Of a stretch of 45,921 nucleotides of DNA, positions 16,401-25,520 are shown one piece after another. This DNA is from Chlorobiota bacterium. Lineage in GTDB: Bacteria; Bacteroidota; Ignavibacteria; OLB7. Under the pieces are notes generated by a model. It had not been told where the DNA came from and did no database searches. It saw only the letters and a program-made list of their open reading frames with translations. The stretch lies in NCBI GenBank assembly GCA_021296135.1, contig JAGWAZ010000009.1, positions 20,530 to 66,450 on the forward strand, read 5' to 3'. A program made the position numbers and the translations under genes. How positions within the stretch are numbered: the stretch's first letter is position 1; every line of letters begins with the position of its first letter.

Positions 16401-19400
16401 AGGATGGAGTAACTCCGGAGAATCCGCAACGTGATGACGTCTTGAACGATGGTGAGGATATTGGTATTGATGGTTTGACCGATGATCAGGAGCGGATAGA
16501 ATATGGAACGAACGAAGAAGATCCCGCACGTGACAACTATTTCTTTGATGCATTTCGCAGTAACAATCCGGAAGATTATGTGCGGGTAAATGGATTGCAG
16601 GGAAATGTGGGCCAGGAGCGAGGACCGTTCCCGGATCAGGAAGACTTGAACAGCAACCGGAACGTCGATCTTGATAATTCATACTTCAGATATGAGATAG
16701 ATCTGAATTCTGATGCGCTGACAAATCCGCAGATCGTTGGATCGGGAACCGGTGGATGGCGTCAGTATCGCATTCCGCTTCGTACCGGTTTCACAACAGT
16801 CGGCTCACCATCCTTTGCCAACGTTCAATATGCTCGTATCGTGGTCAAGAGTCCCTCGCATGTTCACATCCGTTTTGCCGAGATGAACCTTGTTGGCAGT
16901 GAATGGCGGAACATGGCTCTGGAGGTTGGTGACTCGACGATTGATCCGAAGCTCGATATCTCCTTTGTCAATCTGGAAGACAACGGCGGCGCTCCGGATT
17001 TCTACACGCTTCCTCCGGGCGTAGAGGCAGAGATTGATGACTTGACAGCATTGCGCAAGAATGAGCAATCGCTTGCGTTAAGTGTCTCGGATCTTCAGCG
17101 TGGAGAGTCACGCGGTGCGATTCGTGTACGCCCGCGATCATTCGATGTCTTCAATTACGAGAAGATGCACTTCTATCTCCATGGTGCCGGAGATATGGAT
17201 GATGGTTTCATAGCTGCTCAGCCGCCGAAGGTTATCACCTTTGTCCGCTTCGGATGGGATTCGCTCAACTACTACGAGTATCGCGTACCGTTGCTTCGCG
17301 ATTGGAACGCTTATGAGATCGACTTCGATGATCTGGCTGCAATCAAACAGGATGCCGATTTCTCGACAATCAATGAATTCCCTGTTGCAGGCAAACCGGG
17401 GCACAGCTACGTTGTGCGCGGACTCCCTTCTCTGACGCGCATACAGTTCATAGCCTTCGGCATTGTTAACAATGCCTGGCCGGGAGCTTTAAAGACAACA
17501 ATGTGGGTCAATGAGTTGCGAGCGGTTGGTGCACAAGGAGGGGCCGACTGGGCTGCAACGGTCTCTGCTTCAGCGAAATTGGCAGACCTTGCCGGAATCA
17601 ACTACAATGCTTCACGCCGTAATCCGAACTTTCATCGTCTCGAGGAGCGCTTTGGTGATCGTGTGGACCGGACGAACTGGGCATTCAATTCCAACGTCAA
17701 TCTTACGAAGCTCCTTCCCGGGGCAATGCAGCGTGGTTCATCCATTCCCTTCACATACAGTCATACGGAGAGAATAGAGAATCCGCGCTACATAGCCGAG
17801 TCAGACGTTGATGTTAATGCTGCGACCGAGCGAATACTTGGCGATCTATCGCTACCATCTGATGTTGCCCAACGCCGTGCCGACAGCCTGCGTCGTTCTA
17901 CCGAAACCCTTGTTGTGCAGGATGCTCTTGCTCTGAGTGATATCAGTCTGAAGTTTCCTGGTGAGAACTGGATTATCTCGGATATTGTGAACAAATTCAA
18001 TTTCGGGTTCCTTTATGACCAGACACGCGAACGTTCACCATTGATTGAGCAACGATTCCGTTGGCAATGGGATTTTCGTGGGGCGTGGGGAACTCGAATT
18101 CCGGAGAACTTTGATATCAAGCCATTCAAGGGGCTGCTCGATTCTGTTCTGGTACTCGACTTCTGGAAAGACTTCCAGATCAACCTTCTGCCAACAAACG
18201 TGGGAACGAGCGTGACGCTTCACCGGGAACGCACAACCGAAAAGTTGCGAGAACTCCCCGACCCCTCACCGGTGATCCGTGATTTCCGTGCAACCCGTTC
18301 GGCAAACTTCAACTGGCCGATTATACGAGGGGGAATCATAAATCCAACGGTTGACTACAACCTTGCTGTACGGAGTTCGCTCACACATCTGGAGACCGAT
18401 GAGCTTGGTAGACAGCATACCGGTTCCAAACTCGCTGGCCTGTTCTTCCTAGATGAAGGGCGTCTCTTCAACTTTGGCCTGGACAACAACATGACCCAGA
18501 CCTTCACCTTTAACTCACGTCCACGTATTCCGTTTATACCAAGAGCGGAACAGTTCTTCCGTCCTTCAGCCTCGTACAAGGTTGATTATAAATGGGATGA
18601 TCAGCTTGGACCAACAGTTGGGAAGGGAAGCTACACCAAATCTGCACAGTATGATGCCCGTTCAACACTTGGTATGACCATCATGACGAAGCTGCTTGGT
18701 GAAGTACTCTTTGGTGATCGTACTGTTGGTAGGAGGGGAGGGCGAACCTCAGCAGATACAGCAGACAGGAGCGTACTCAACTCTATCCTGCGTGTCTTGA
18801 TCAAGGCACCGTTGCTCGATTGGGATCAGTTTACAGTTAACTTTACGCAAGATAACTCGGCAAAGAATTCCGGAGTGCTTGGAGGCACAGGCGTCTCGAA
18901 TCTATGGGGACGGTCTTTCCTCTTCCGCTCTGAGACTCCGGACTTCGGACCGGGAGCCGCCTATCAGCTTGGGCTGACCCGTTATCCACACGGCACGATC
19001 TCCTTCCCGTGGCTTGGTGGTGATGTAGAGCGAGGACTTCGAGCGCCTAATATCTATGTTGACGACAATTATAGTCAGAAGAACGATCTAACGGCAAACA
19101 CAAGTCGGCAACTCTTTCCCGGTATGACCCTGACGTTAAACTGGAATACCGGGTGGGGCTTCAATCAGAACTATTCTGTGACAACGAACGGTCTCGGTGA
19201 GGCGACGTACAGCGATTATCTGACTACCTATAATCTGAGCCGTACCTATCTCAGCCTCCCTCTTTTCTTTGATAATGACATCGGAGGGGTGGTAAACGAA
19301 TATGCTGTGAGAAAGGCCACCATTATTGAGCCTATTCTTCCGGCTAATCCTACTCCTGAACAGCAAGAAGAATACAATCAGGCGTTCACTGCCTATAACA

Positions 19401-20140
19401 GACAGATTACCGAGACTTTGTCGGATGTATTTGAGGAACAGCTCGAGGCCTTCAACTGGTTGCCGGAGAGTGTACAGAGCTTCTTCCCTCGTGCAAACTG
19501 GCGTTTGCAGTGGAATGGTCTGCATAATCTTCCCTTCATGAAAGGGTGGGCCCAGCGCGCTTCCTTGACTCATGAGTATCGCGGGCAATACAACCAGAAC
19601 TCCCGCGAGACAACCGATGGCCGTGTCCCCGAAACGCAGACAGTCTCTCGTGGATTCCAGCCGCTTATCGGGATCACGATTACTGGAAACCAGGATTTCT
19701 GGAAAGGAACCGCAAGCGCTTCATTCAACTATAACACGACCTCAGAGTTTGCGTTGGTGATCGCTGCTCGCTCGGAAATCTCCAAGAAGTTGCGCAATGA
19801 GATGCAGCTTCGTCTCAGCTATCAACGTCGTGGCCTGAAACTGAGCATTCTTGGTCTTGATTTGAAGAACGAGGTCGAGTTTACGACTGACTTCAGCATG
19901 ACACGCGAGAACACAAAACGCTTCAATCTTACGGAGTTCCCTCCTGAAGGGAACAACGATGGCTTCACTCGCATCAGCTTCCGTCCCGCCGTTCGCTATA
20001 CTATCTCCCGCACAGTCGATGCCACCGGTTTTGTCAGCTATGAAGCCACTATTCCCGATAGCGAAGGTTCGCGCAACATCAGTCGGAGTACACTGAAAGT
20101 AGGTGTTGATATCCGTCTGAAGATTTCGGGTGGAAGATAG
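13454..20140 (+). CDS. sprA: Cell surface protein SprA, type IX secretion outer-membrane translocon
   Basis: SprA (Sov) forms the giant outer-membrane beta-barrel through which T9SS cargo passes. The 2,228-residue length is typical. Recognisable family sequence includes FDQNIQVSVTGKIGNKLKLS (beta-strand repeat), FVEAGNVSMQTPSTLIGGSQ and FGVKTGMKFGKLLLTSILSQ near residues 270-310, and NVAYIDDFESGAK near 820. The protein is beta-rich with many aromatic-ended strands to the C-terminus, which ends in DIRLKISGGR. The N-terminus has a basic stretch (NRRSSIR) and a hydrophobic signal ending near STYGQ. The start is uncertain: GTG 13454 opens the frame, while TTG 13475 has GGGAG four bases upstream and would give a shorter leader. 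It stands alone on plus, with 229 bases of leader. Confidence 0.96.
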   Translation: MSSEGSSLYICLSLELLSNRRSSIRTLIAGTFATSTLMFLSCSILSTYGQTDTTWQEPVVPVMTHPRIPLSPLTDPFPYGAYQHRIEFDSSSGNIELYEELLGIPYGQSRTLTLEEYIRRRQEEERQRMWEERAQQYRMYAPDEQDSGLTPKALLDSLLAGGGPPSIKIPLPSTFRGLFGDPTVDINVNGSVGLQAGFQVDKNNLTSINSLGSTQAAPFFDQNIQVSVTGKIGNKLKLSTDFDTQRAFDIDNQLNIRFGGQGTENDDAIIQFVEAGNVSMQTPSTLIGGSQTLFGVKTGMKFGKLLLTSILSQKRGERRVVKVSGGSVRNMICIKPYEYARNHFWLDTTYKTFYDDYYANTPPSATPRMARFKITDIEVYEQVKDGAAPSQFDAVAYADLEPIPAGSRYSDALRAPSTSAGSGVVQRGSFIRLEKGRGFTYNAQLGTVTIRSLQRDKFYAVAYRTADGQAHGELSNTRPDSNTVAVLKLIYVNNMQPSFTTLWSRQMKNIYQMQGVRNVDLDNSTIRITYGIPPDTSEVFGVEGGKRIVEVLGVDRVNTSNQAIPDGVFDIRVADYFNSVTGEVIFPSTEPFRKQLREKLGPGAESFILNSIYDQTRDEAQRDTRVGNYSICGEIAGTGGSRISLGTFGVAPNSVRVFKNGEALTKGVDYRVDPIVGRVTLISPRANAGSGELEIEFEQNDLFTTSVKTLVGLRADYDLYTKRRVKSKLGMTLMRYSQSLPTDKIQIYAGEEPVLNTGIGFDGAVNYEAQFLTDFVNAIPFIETDEKSEITFSGEWAAMLPEAKTQQELIDIDRGRNVAYIDDFESGAKRQIQLGINYTLWHHASPPVDNDLGVDDTTRVENKGLFWWYNISPSQTRTDEIWPNRDVLNDASTSSVLDVLFDPNRRGIYNPNPNYVNAPPLNESWGGIMRSLSFFTTNLNEENIDFIEITLDAREFDPNTTKVYLELGQISEDVIPNFSLDTEDGVTPENPQRDDVLNDGEDIGIDGLTDDQERIEYGTNEEDPARDNYFFDAFRSNNPEDYVRVNGLQGNVGQERGPFPDQEDLNSNRNVDLDNSYFRYEIDLNSDALTNPQIVGSGTGGWRQYRIPLRTGFTTVGSPSFANVQYARIVVKSPSHVHIRFAEMNLVGSEWRNMALEVGDSTIDPKLDISFVNLEDNGGAPDFYTLPPGVEAEIDDLTALRKNEQSLALSVSDLQRGESRGAIRVRPRSFDVFNYEKMHFYLHGAGDMDDGFIAAQPPKVITFVRFGWDSLNYYEYRVPLLRDWNAYEIDFDDLAAIKQDADFSTINEFPVAGKPGHSYVVRGLPSLTRIQFIAFGIVNNAWPGALKTTMWVNELRAVGAQGGADWAATVSASAKLADLAGINYNASRRNPNFHRLEERFGDRVDRTNWAFNSNVNLTKLLPGAMQRGSSIPFTYSHTERIENPRYIAESDVDVNAATERILGDLSLPSDVAQRRADSLRRSTETLVVQDALALSDISLKFPGENWIISDIVNKFNFGFLYDQTRERSPLIEQRFRWQWDFRGAWGTRIPENFDIKPFKGLLDSVLVLDFWKDFQINLLPTNVGTSVTLHRERTTEKLRELPDPSPVIRDFRATRSANFNWPIIRGGIINPTVDYNLAVRSSLTHLETDELGRQHTGSKLAGLFFLDEGRLFNFGLDNNMTQTFTFNSRPRIPFIPRAEQFFRPSASYKVDYKWDDQLGPTVGKGSYTKSAQYDARSTLGMTIMTKLLGEVLFGDRTVGRRGGRTSADTADRSVLNSILRVLIKAPLLDWDQFTVNFTQDNSAKNSGVLGGTGVSNLWGRSFLFRSETPDFGPGAAYQLGLTRYPHGTISFPWLGGDVERGLRAPNIYVDDNYSQKNDLTANTSRQLFPGMTLTLNWNTGWGFNQNYSVTTNGLGEATYSDYLTTYNLSRTYLSLPLFFDNDIGGVVNEYAVRKATIIEPILPANPTPEQQEEYNQAFTAYNRQITETLSDVFEEQLEAFNWLPESVQSFFPRANWRLQWNGLHNLPFMKGWAQRASLTHEYRGQYNQNSRETTDGRVPETQTVSRGFQPLIGITITGNQDFWKGTASASFNYNTTSEFALVIAARSEISKKLRNEMQLRLSYQRRGLKLSILGLDLKNEVEFTTDFSMTRENTKRFNLTEFPPEGNNDGFTRISFRPAVRYTISRTVDATGFVSYEATIPDSEGSRNISRSTLKVGVDIRLKISGGR

Positions 20141-20311
20141 GGGTAGGGATAAGGGAGGAAGGCTATTGAACAGTATCATCATATAAAACCCGGCACGATT
20201 GTTGACTCTCTTTTGTTCGTAACACTGATCGATGCTTCGCGTAGATAAGATGCTTATAAAGAGGTATTGAGAATTTGATTATCAATCACACAAATCATAG
20301 AGAGGTAAGTT

Positions 20312-20665
20312 ATGGGAAGCCAAAAAAGTAAAGGACGTTCAGGAAAAGTCGTTGGATTGCTCAGTGCGCTTGGTGCGGCTGCGGCAGCATGGTATTTCAT
20401 TGATCCGAGGAATGGGAAAGATCGTCGCAAGAAGTTTGTGAAAGGGGCAAAGAAGGCATACAGCGAAGCGGAGTATCAGGTTCGTCGCCTGAGTGAAGAA
20501 GCTTCCAGGGGACTATCAACGGCAGTTGACAAAACCGGTGAGCTTGCCAGGCAAGGTCTTAACAAAGTGAGCGATGTTTCGCATAATGCCGTGGAAGGAG
20601 CGAAGCGTATTACAGAGAAGGCAAAAACCAAAGTCGGTAAGCGGGAAGGAATTCATTCTGATTGA
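20312..20665 (+). CDS. YtxH-like small envelope protein
   Basis: The protein has 117 residues with a basic N-terminus, a short hydrophobic segment (about 13-30, VVGLLSALGAAAAAWYF), then IDPRNGKDRRKK, which resembles the YtxH post-membrane motif, followed by a lysine/glutamate-rich helical tail. A GAGAGGTAAG ribosome site precedes the ATG. It resembles the protein at 1479 in layout but is shorter. A terminator-like hairpin starts at its stop codon, so it is probably a single-gene unit. The role is unknown; the family is associated with stress responses. Confidence 0.75.
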   Translation: MGSQKSKGRSGKVVGLLSALGAAAAAWYFIDPRNGKDRRKKFVKGAKKAYSEAEYQVRRLSEEASRGLSTAVDKTGELARQGLNKVSDVSHNAVEGAKRITEKAKTKVGKREGIHSD

Positions 20666-20705
20666 AAGGGGTTTCCGAGCATGTTCGGAGACGCCTTTAG
20701 TTCTT
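20665..20705 (+). terminator. Terminator-like hairpin after the YtxH-like gene
   Basis: AAAGGGGTTTCCGA (20665-20678) pairs with TCGGAGACGCCTTT (20685-20698) over 14 positions, with one G-G mismatch, one wobble and a six-base loop. The following sequence (AGTTCTTAT) is only weakly T-rich, so termination may be partial. It lies just before the amidohydrolase gene. Confidence 0.6.
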
Positions 20706-20721
20706 ATAGGCCGAAGCACGG

Positions 20722-21528
20722 ATGTTCGATAAAGAAACGGATATGGAGCGAGGGGAATGGCGGATCCTTCGCGGCGATATGCCTTTGATTACAACGTCAC
20801 TCCATGATGGTCACGATATTAAGTTGGGTGCGCTCCCTTTTCTTGTAGTAGACGAGGCGACCCGACTTCGTGAAGAGGATCCTTATACGGGTGAGCTTGC
20901 CGAAGTATCGGATACGAGGGTTATAGTCCGTCAATCCCGTTTCAAGTTTGACGTAAATCGTCCACGCGATAAGGCCGTTTATCGCTCTGCAGAGGATGCC
21001 TGGGGAATCAACGTCTGGAATGAGAACGTCCCGGAGACAATCTTTACCGAAGGGCTTGCCTTCTATGATGCTTTCAATCAGGAAGTCTTCGCGTTGCTCG
21101 ATGAGTGGGTGGAACGATTTGGTACCGTGGTTGTCTACGATCTTCATACCTATAATCATCGACGGAACGGGCCAGATGGGGAGCCTGCTGATCCAGACGG
21201 GAACCCCGAGGTGAACATCGGAACCGGAACGTTGAACCGGCAACGGTTTGGGAGAATTGTCGAACGATTTATGCAAGAGCTATCCGATGCCGACTATCTC
21301 GGACGACACCTTGATGTGCAGGAAAACGTGAAGTTCAATGGAGGGGATTTCTCGCGAAGAATTCACGAGAGATATTACGATTCAGTCTGTGTGCTGGCGA
21401 TTGAGTTCAAGAAGATCTTTATGGATGAGTGGACGGGAGAGATTGATCCGGAAGGGCTGCATGCTTTGAAACGGGCTTTAGCTTCAACAATACCAGGGGT
21501 GTTGGAAGAGTGTATAAACCTTAGTTGA
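20722..21528 (+). CDS. N-formylglutamate amidohydrolase family protein
   Basis: A 268-residue member of the FGase family (PF05013), zinc hydrolases that cleave N-formylglutamate at the end of one histidine degradation route and include related amidases. Motifs seen are TSLHDGHDI near the N-terminus (equivalent to the P-H-x-G site), VNRPRDKAVY, VYDLHTYNHRR (about 139-149) and a late IEFKKIFMDEWTG. No other histidine-utilisation genes are nearby, so the substrate is not proven. An in-frame ATG seven codons downstream is an alternative start. It converges on the large secreted WD40 protein. Confidence 0.85.
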   Translation: MFDKETDMERGEWRILRGDMPLITTSLHDGHDIKLGALPFLVVDEATRLREEDPYTGELAEVSDTRVIVRQSRFKFDVNRPRDKAVYRSAEDAWGINVWNENVPETIFTEGLAFYDAFNQEVFALLDEWVERFGTVVVYDLHTYNHRRNGPDGEPADPDGNPEVNIGTGTLNRQRFGRIVERFMQELSDADYLGRHLDVQENVKFNGGDFSRRIHERYYDSVCVLAIEFKKIFMDEWTGEIDPEGLHALKRALASTIPGVLEECINLS

Positions 21529-21597
21529 TGGTTGTGTTGGTTGAATAGTTGATAGTTCGACCAGTCCCTATTTCTTATGCGCTTCGTTCCCTTTTTC

Positions 21598-24500
21598 TCA
21601 CTCCCTCACAATCAACTTCTCACTTAACTGAGCAGTCGGCGTCTCCAATACTACGATGTAGTTTCCTCGATCAAACCCGGAAATGTCAAGGATGGCACTA
21701 TAGCTGCCGGGAATCATAACGTGGTCAACTACTGTTGCAACACGTTCTCCTTTCATATCGACAAGGTAGAGTCTGGTCTCTCCCTCTTCGATCAGCGCAA
21801 AACGAATCGTAGCCTCAGAGAGAGCTGGGTTTGGCGTTATGCCCCCCAGCTTCAACTGTCCGTCTGCGCTGAAGAGGCGTGTCTCCCCATCCCGGCAGAG
21901 TCTGTGCAGAACAAATATCCCGTCACTTTTTGCGACCTCAGGGGGACATCCCTGACTCCATGTAACATCCTCAATCACCGCCGGTGTTGATTCTGCATTC
22001 CCAAGCCCTGCGACAAGCTGCGGCTCTCCATTCATCCACGTTATGGAGCTGTCAAACGGATGCCATCTTCCCTCCCAGGCAGCAACGCGCTCTAACGGAC
22101 CTTCCTCGACAATTGCGGCCCGATTAACTGGCGTGAGTATACTCTTGTTAAAGGCAAATTGTGCGATAAAGTCGAGCGGGCCAAGCGGGGTTCCTGATTG
22201 AGATGGAGGTGGTGGATCGAGCGAGACAATGCTAAAGGGAAGCATAACCGTATCGCCTGGTGCACCGGTTATGTCCCCAACGGATGCAAGTACACGTGTG
22301 ATCGTTGTAGGACAGAACCCTTCCCCAAAGAGAATTACTGTGGCTGGAGAGCCCGGTCCGTTATGCCCAAACTCTATGGTGCCGCTAGTACGTTCTAAGG
22401 AGACTGGTGCGAACCGAAGAGACATGGCATGTGATGTGTCAGGCGCGAGTGTGAAGGGAGCTTCACCGGAAAGAATGAAAAAAGACCTCAAGTCAGGGCC
22501 ATTCTGTTTAATCGTGATGGCCAAGGGAAGTGTGCCGACGTTTGAAATGACAACTTGCACAAGCGTATCATTTTGATTACCAACCTCTACAAGGCCAAAG
22601 TCGACAATAGTAGCATCGATCCTGAGTTGTGGTGTAACACCCTGACCGGAAAGGGAGGGAGCGGGTGTGTCTATAGTACTTAGTATCTTCAGTGTAGCGT
22701 CAAACCGACCAACAGCATCAGGGGTAAATCGCAACTCCACTCCGCGGGACTTTCTTGCAGGAATCGTGAATGGGGGAAGACCAGAGATAATGTCGAATGC
22801 GCTGGCGTCCCGGCCTGTAATTTGTAGCTCATTCACTTCTATCTCAACTCCACCACTGTTCCTGAGATATCCAACGAGAACAGAGTCTTTTGAAGAGCCG
22901 ACGAGGACCTGACCAAAGTCAACGTCAAAGGCTTCTACTCCTGCATCGACGATTGCCCATAGATCATCAGATACATCGACACCGGAACCGATAGAGGTAC
23001 TATCCTCCCCACTGAGTTCCCAGATGATTGCCGTGCTGTCGTGTCCGGCGGTAACGATGTAGGAACGACCGTTCAGTTGGGTAATGTCAACTGATGTGAT
23101 AGCTTTGGTGTGACCATTATTCGGATCATCAAGAACCCCAAGCATATCACCGGTGGCAGCCTCCCAGATACGCCCTTTGCCTGGAGTATCGCCTTTGCTC
23201 CAGAGCAAATCACCCTCGCCAGTGACAATCAACGAACCATCAGGACTGAACGCTGCGTCGTTGTGACCGCTCAGAGTATACGTCGGTTCTCTTGCAGATT
23301 CGCGCCAGAGACGTGGACTCCCGTCGTTTCCGGCCGATACAATCCGGTTGCCATCATCTGAATATCTGGCAGAGGAAACACCAAGCGAGTGTGACTGATT
23401 TGGATTGACTCCGTCTGGTAGCTTTGATTTCTCTCGACCGTCCGTCGTATATATCTTGAATGTATCTTTTGATCCGGCAACAACAAACTCATTGAATTTT
23501 GGGCTGAAGTCTATCGAAGAAATCAATCCGACGTCAGTCTGAAATGATCGTAGCATTGCACTGTTGGTAGCATTCCATATTGTGATCTCTCCCCTCGATG
23601 TTCCAGTAACGAGTAAGGTGCCTCCTGGTTTGCTGAAGGCTATAACTTGAATATCCTCGTTGGGCTGCTCATCTACCGGGTTTCCACTGCTAACATCCCA
23701 CATCTTCCACGTGTTGTCATTGATGGCTGCTGCCAGGAATTTACCATCAGGACTGAACTCCAGATCAAAGACAGCGCCTGTTGGTGAAAAAGTGCGATAC
23801 GGCTGGCCGCTCTCCGTTTTCCAGACTCGCACGTTATCAGTAATGGAGTTGCTTGCTGTTGCCACATACTCCCCATCAGGACTGAAACGTGCTGCTGTAA
23901 TTTGCCCAAAGGATTCATGGCCTCTGTACGTATGGAGACGTTTTGCAAAGGGCGAACCGCCATTGCCGAGATTGAAGCTGTCGATGGTAACGCGAGCGAG
24001 GCAGCGTTGGCTTGGTGTGTTCGGTACGTGCCAGTCGTAACTGAGGCCGGTTCCTTTATCGGTGATTGTGGTCCAGGTAGTTCCGGAGTCTGTGCTGTAG
24101 TCAAGCCGGACGGTGTCGGTCGGGAGCACTCCGGTCCATCGAATTGTTCTGTTGCTTCCAACAGGAAAGCGTTCTCCTCCATTTGGCAGGACAAGCCTGA
24201 TCTCGGGTGTAACAGAACCGTTTCCCCAACGCCCACCGGCGGCATAGACTGTTTTGGTGCAGCCGTCGATCTGGATCGTTATCTCCGCATAAACAAAGGA
24301 CGAGTCAGTCGGCGCGAATTCAAAGATTACATCGTAAGCTGCATTTGGAGGAATGGTATAGGCCGGTGGAGCGCCGTTTGCAACGGCCTTGATATGTGGA
24401 TCGGAAGAGGTAATAGAGAGAACTTGGACCGGCGCGTTGCCAGTAGAGAGGGTAATAGTTTGCCTGTCGGTTGAGCCTGGCGCTACCGTGCGGAAAGCAA

Positions 24501-25431
24501 TTTCGATCGTGTTTACTGTAAGATCTGCAATAGCCTGTGGAGGAGCGATGTAGGTTGTTGTTGCTTCAGCCGGGAGCGTTTGATCAGTCAGTGTTACCGT
24601 ACGATTGGAGTCGCAGGTCGGTCCGCTTTCCCATTCGATCTCACAAGGCTCTCCTCCCTGCGCCTGATCGAGAATCAGTCGATATATCTCTGCAGCCTCT
24701 TTCGGCGATGTCACGTTCTCGAACCAGAGACCACCCGTTCTTCTGGCAACGTTTTTAAGAATCGGAGGTGCCGGGAGGCCAACGGTCACGCAGTGTATCG
24801 TGATATCTCCTGCGTTTGCTTGTCGAACAATCTCTGCTTCGTTGCCATTCCCTCGGCCATCTGTCAGGAAGACGATAACGCGTTTGTATTTCCCTTTGAG
24901 CGCGACCGGTATCGCTCCTGTTACAGGCGAGATCAGAGCGGCATCATAGGAGGTGCCTCCTTTAGGCTGCAACTCATCGATGGCAGTCTGAAGCCTTCGT
25001 GAGTCGATTGTGAAATCCTGGTTGAGGAAGCTTATGAGATTGAAGCTGGTAATTGCGCATTCGGAGATACCAAGGGGCATACTTTCAATCCAAGCATGAG
25101 CCGCAGCCCGGGCAGTCTCCAGATTGCGATCTGCATGTTCCCGCATCGAGCTTGATATATCGAGCGTCAGCACAGAAGAGATTGGAACTATCGGTTTTGG
25201 TTCCGGACAATGTAGCCGTCGTATGGTTCTCTTCGTTCCATCCTCAAAAAGTTCGAGGTCGATGATGTTGGGTCGATAGGGATTGCCGTCAGCGTCGAGT
25301 GCCAGGACATTGGCTCGGATTAAAGGATAGGCGGAAGGATCAACATCGTACAGACTAAGGGTCTGTCCATCTACGATGATCGCATAGAAGAACAGAAGTG
25401 AAGGAAGGAGGTATCGAAGGGATCGAAACAT
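21598..25431 (-). CDS. Secreted VWA / WD40 / choice-of-anchor-D protein with T9SS sorting domain
   Basis: A 1,277-residue mosaic. A signal peptide (about residues 1-23) is followed by a von Willebrand A domain with an intact MIDAS site (DISSSM, GGTSYD, FLTDGRG). Next comes a beta domain with LPNGGERFPVGSNRTIRWTG of the Ser-Thr-rich membrane-anchor type. A run of WD40 repeats follows (RFSPDGEYVATAS, EFSPDGKFLAAA and others ending in VRVW/MWD/IWE). Then come choice-of-anchor D/ASPM-like beta repeats (FDVDFGQVLVGSS, VDFGLVEVGNQ). A C-terminal T9SS type A sorting domain begins near GGITPNPALSEATI and ends in SEKLIVRE. ATG 25431 is preferred over the TTG two codons upstream. The domain set suggests a surface adhesin or scaffold exported through SprA; its ligand is unknown. 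Confidence 0.88.
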   Translation of the reverse strand: MFRSLRYLLPSLLFFYAIIVDGQTLSLYDVDPSAYPLIRANVLALDADGNPYRPNIIDLELFEDGTKRTIRRLHCPEPKPIVPISSVLTLDISSSMREHADRNLETARAAAHAWIESMPLGISECAITSFNLISFLNQDFTIDSRRLQTAIDELQPKGGTSYDAALISPVTGAIPVALKGKYKRVIVFLTDGRGNGNEAEIVRQANAGDITIHCVTVGLPAPPILKNVARRTGGLWFENVTSPKEAAEIYRLILDQAQGGEPCEIEWESGPTCDSNRTVTLTDQTLPAEATTTYIAPPQAIADLTVNTIEIAFRTVAPGSTDRQTITLSTGNAPVQVLSITSSDPHIKAVANGAPPAYTIPPNAAYDVIFEFAPTDSSFVYAEITIQIDGCTKTVYAAGGRWGNGSVTPEIRLVLPNGGERFPVGSNRTIRWTGVLPTDTVRLDYSTDSGTTWTTITDKGTGLSYDWHVPNTPSQRCLARVTIDSFNLGNGGSPFAKRLHTYRGHESFGQITAARFSPDGEYVATASNSITDNVRVWKTESGQPYRTFSPTGAVFDLEFSPDGKFLAAAINDNTWKMWDVSSGNPVDEQPNEDIQVIAFSKPGGTLLVTGTSRGEITIWNATNSAMLRSFQTDVGLISSIDFSPKFNEFVVAGSKDTFKIYTTDGREKSKLPDGVNPNQSHSLGVSSARYSDDGNRIVSAGNDGSPRLWRESAREPTYTLSGHNDAAFSPDGSLIVTGEGDLLWSKGDTPGKGRIWEAATGDMLGVLDDPNNGHTKAITSVDITQLNGRSYIVTAGHDSTAIIWELSGEDSTSIGSGVDVSDDLWAIVDAGVEAFDVDFGQVLVGSSKDSVLVGYLRNSGGVEIEVNELQITGRDASAFDIISGLPPFTIPARKSRGVELRFTPDAVGRFDATLKILSTIDTPAPSLSGQGVTPQLRIDATIVDFGLVEVGNQNDTLVQVVISNVGTLPLAITIKQNGPDLRSFFILSGEAPFTLAPDTSHAMSLRFAPVSLERTSGTIEFGHNGPGSPATVILFGEGFCPTTITRVLASVGDITGAPGDTVMLPFSIVSLDPPPPSQSGTPLGPLDFIAQFAFNKSILTPVNRAAIVEEGPLERVAAWEGRWHPFDSSITWMNGEPQLVAGLGNAESTPAVIEDVTWSQGCPPEVAKSDGIFVLHRLCRDGETRLFSADGQLKLGGITPNPALSEATIRFALIEEGETRLYLVDMKGERVATVVDHVMIPGSYSAILDISGFDRGNYIVVLETPTAQLSEKLIVRE

Positions 25432-25520
25432 ACTCAACGGTTCAATCAGTTTTCATGGTCATCAAAATATAGAGCCTGACACATCACAACCCAAATATGA
25501 TCTCTCAGGGATTATTCAAC

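Noticed and set aside
13638-20182. Many frames of 60-160 codons antisense to sprA
   Set aside because: They lie entirely inside the sprA coding sequence, follow its codon phase, and show no start signals or family resemblance.
23673-24474. 190-codon frames on both strands inside the WD40 protein gene
   Set aside because: They are shadows of the repeated WD40 coding sequence in other frames; the 1,277-codon frame explains the region.
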